From positions 1 to 64,000 of the forward strand of contig JALHQC010000010.1 of the NCBI GenBank assembly GCA_022842165.1: a stretch of DNA of 64,000 nucleotides. The letters are read 5' to 3'. The translations under genes were made by a program, and so were the position numbers. Shown one piece after another: positions 63,071 to 64,000 of this stretch. The notes beneath the pieces were generated by a model. That model was given only the letters and a program-made list of their open reading frames with translations, had not been told where the DNA came from and ran no database searches. Within the stretch, counting starts at the first letter, position 1. The number at the start of each line of letters is the position of its first letter. This stretch comes from a bacterium. GTDB taxonomy: Bacteria > Pseudomonadota > Alphaproteobacteria > Rhizobiales > Aestuariivirgaceae.

Positions 63071-64000
63071 TCAGGCGACCGCCACGACGGCGCCCGACCG
63101 GGCCGACTGAACGATCGCTTCGAGAAGAGCAATGTTGGCGATCATCTCCTCACTGGTGATCGGATAGGCGCCGAGGCCGCGCACGGCATCCGCGAAGGCA
63201 ACCAGATTGTCGCGGACGGGTTCGGCCGGCGCAATCTCGGTCACGGTGATGGGGGTTCCGGTCCACGCGCTGGTGACGATCCAGCCATCGGGCGCTTCGA
63301 CATGGGCCTTGTCGCGGACTTCGATCCATCCCTTGCTGCCATAGACAGCGAAGCGGGAGACGAAGGGCGTTGCCAGCGACGCCGAGACATAGGCGGTGCC
63401 GCCACCCTCGAAGCGGATGTGCGCGGACAGCGTGTCGCCTTGGGGAATGTCGGATGCGAGATTTTCGCAGGCGACGCGGACGTCGCGCGGCTTGCCGAGC
63501 AGCTTGACCGACAGATCGGTCAGGTGGATGCCGGTCGCCGTCATGCCGGCGGCAGGCGCCTGCGCGGCGTCGAGGCGCCAGTTGGACTTGTCGAGGCTCA
63601 GGAACTTGTCGTGACTGAAGTTGGCTTCGATCTGTAGAATGCGGCCCAGCTTGCCATCGGCGGCAGCAGCCAGGATGGCGGCGACCGGCGGCTCGAAGCG
63701 GCGCTCGTGACCCATGCCCAGAACGAGGCCCGCGCCTGCGCAGAGCGACACGGCCTTGACGGCGCCGGCCTTCGTCATGGCAAGAGGCTTCTCGCAGAAA
63801 ATGTGCTTTCCGGCGGCAACGGCGGCTGCGATCTGCTCTTCGTGCAGGGCATGTGGCGTGGCGAGGATGACGGCTTCGACGTCATCGCGCGCCAGGGCTT
63901 CCCGGTAGTCGGTTACCAGATCGAGGGCGTTCGCCGCGGCGAAGCCGCGCGCCGCTGGATCGGGCTCGACCGCGCAGACGACGTCGAGCTTGCCGCTGGC
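63071..64000 (-). CDS. Gfo/Idh/MocA-family oxidoreductase (N-terminus cut by window edge)
   Basis: At least 309 residues of an NAD(P)-dependent sugar/inositol-type dehydrogenase read in frame to the right edge, so the start is outside. The N-terminal Rossmann remainder shows VILATPHALHEEQI and the diagnostic EKP motif in IFCEKPLAMTK. GMGHERRFEPPVAAI is the substrate-domain entry. The C-terminal beta-sheet domain ends NIALLEAIVQSARSG. Relatives oxidise or reduce sugars, inositols and their derivatives. It shows that the catabolic series continues beyond 64000. Confidence 0.9.
   Translation of the reverse strand, partial: ASGKLDVVCAVEPDPAARGFAAANALDLVTDYREALARDDVEAVILATPHALHEEQIAAAVAAGKHIFCEKPLAMTKAGAVKAVSLCAGAGLVLGMGHERRFEPPVAAILAAAADGKLGRILQIEANFSHDKFLSLDKSNWRLDAAQAPAAGMTATGIHLTDLSVKLLGKPRDVRVACENLASDIPQGDTLSAHIRFEGGGTAYVSASLATPFVSRFAVYGSKGWIEVRDKAHVEAPDGWIVTSAWTGTPITVTEIAPAEPVRDNLVAFADAVRGLGAYPITSEEMIANIALLEAIVQSARSGAVVAVA

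Overview
The window is a GC-rich alphaproteobacterial chromosome segment, most likely Hyphomicrobiales (Rhizobiales). The evidence is conserved gene order (mfd-sdhE-recG, comEC/gltX/gltA, fabZ-bamA-rseP-cdsA-uppS-frr-pyrH, tsf-rpsB), an ExoR-like Sel1-repeat protein, DUF502 and DUF454 neighbours, and short mirrored intergenic repeats of the kind common in this order. No species can be named from the sequence alone.

Positions 1-36326 are mainly housekeeping. Mfd (partial), SdhE and RecG open the window. Small membrane proteins and an ExoR-like periplasmic protein follow, then a DUF898 membrane protein coupled to an M48 protease, an Old-Yellow-Enzyme flavoprotein, chorismate mutase, ComEC, GltX and GltA. 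The envelope and translation block reads on the minus strand (rpsB, tsf, then pyrH, frr, uppS, cdsA, rseP, bamA, fabZ). Two features of it stand out: dxr, lpxD, lpxA, lpxI and lpxB are missing from the positions they occupy in most relatives, and an AraC-type regulator plus an unrecognised 155-residue gene sit between pyrH and tsf. After rpsB come an MBL hydrolase, an O-methyltransferase, a DUF2339 protein, LipB, a glutathione transferase, acylphosphatase, the propionyl/acyl-CoA carboxylase biotin subunit, RlmB and tRNA-Thr(TGT).

From the tRNA to the right edge (about 27.5 kb) the content becomes accessory catabolism. It starts with an intradiol dioxygenase, a TIM-barrel isomerase, an SDR and an L-2-hydroxyglutarate-oxidase-like flavoprotein. 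A divergent plus-strand operon follows, behind a good sigma-54-type promoter: E1-alpha, E1-beta and E2 of a thiamine-diphosphate 2-oxo acid or acetoin dehydrogenase type complex, a CobW-type GTPase and a 3-hydroxyisobutyrate-dehydrogenase-type enzyme. Facing it is a long minus-strand series: a Gfo/Idh/MocA oxidoreductase (partial), an ABM-domain protein, a ketopantoate-reductase-type enzyme, two paralogous sugar-binding proteins, an aldo/keto reductase, a VOC protein, a ribose-type ABC transporter, two SDRs, three medium-chain dehydrogenases without structural-zinc cysteines, a creatinase-fold M24 protein with an altered metal site, and a PRISE-type reductase.

The accessory genes look like one import-and-oxidise system. 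A sugar- or polyol-like compound would enter through the ABC transporter and be oxidised repeatedly, without any visible kinase, aldolase or dehydratase. If the E1/E2 complex belongs to the pathway, it would cleave an acyloin or 2-oxo acid to acyl-CoA. The butanediol-dehydrogenase-like enzymes and the sigma-54-type promoter resemble acetoin/butanediol systems, but the rest does not match a pathway I recognise. The substrate is unknown, no dedicated regulator lies inside the window, and the cluster continues past the right edge.
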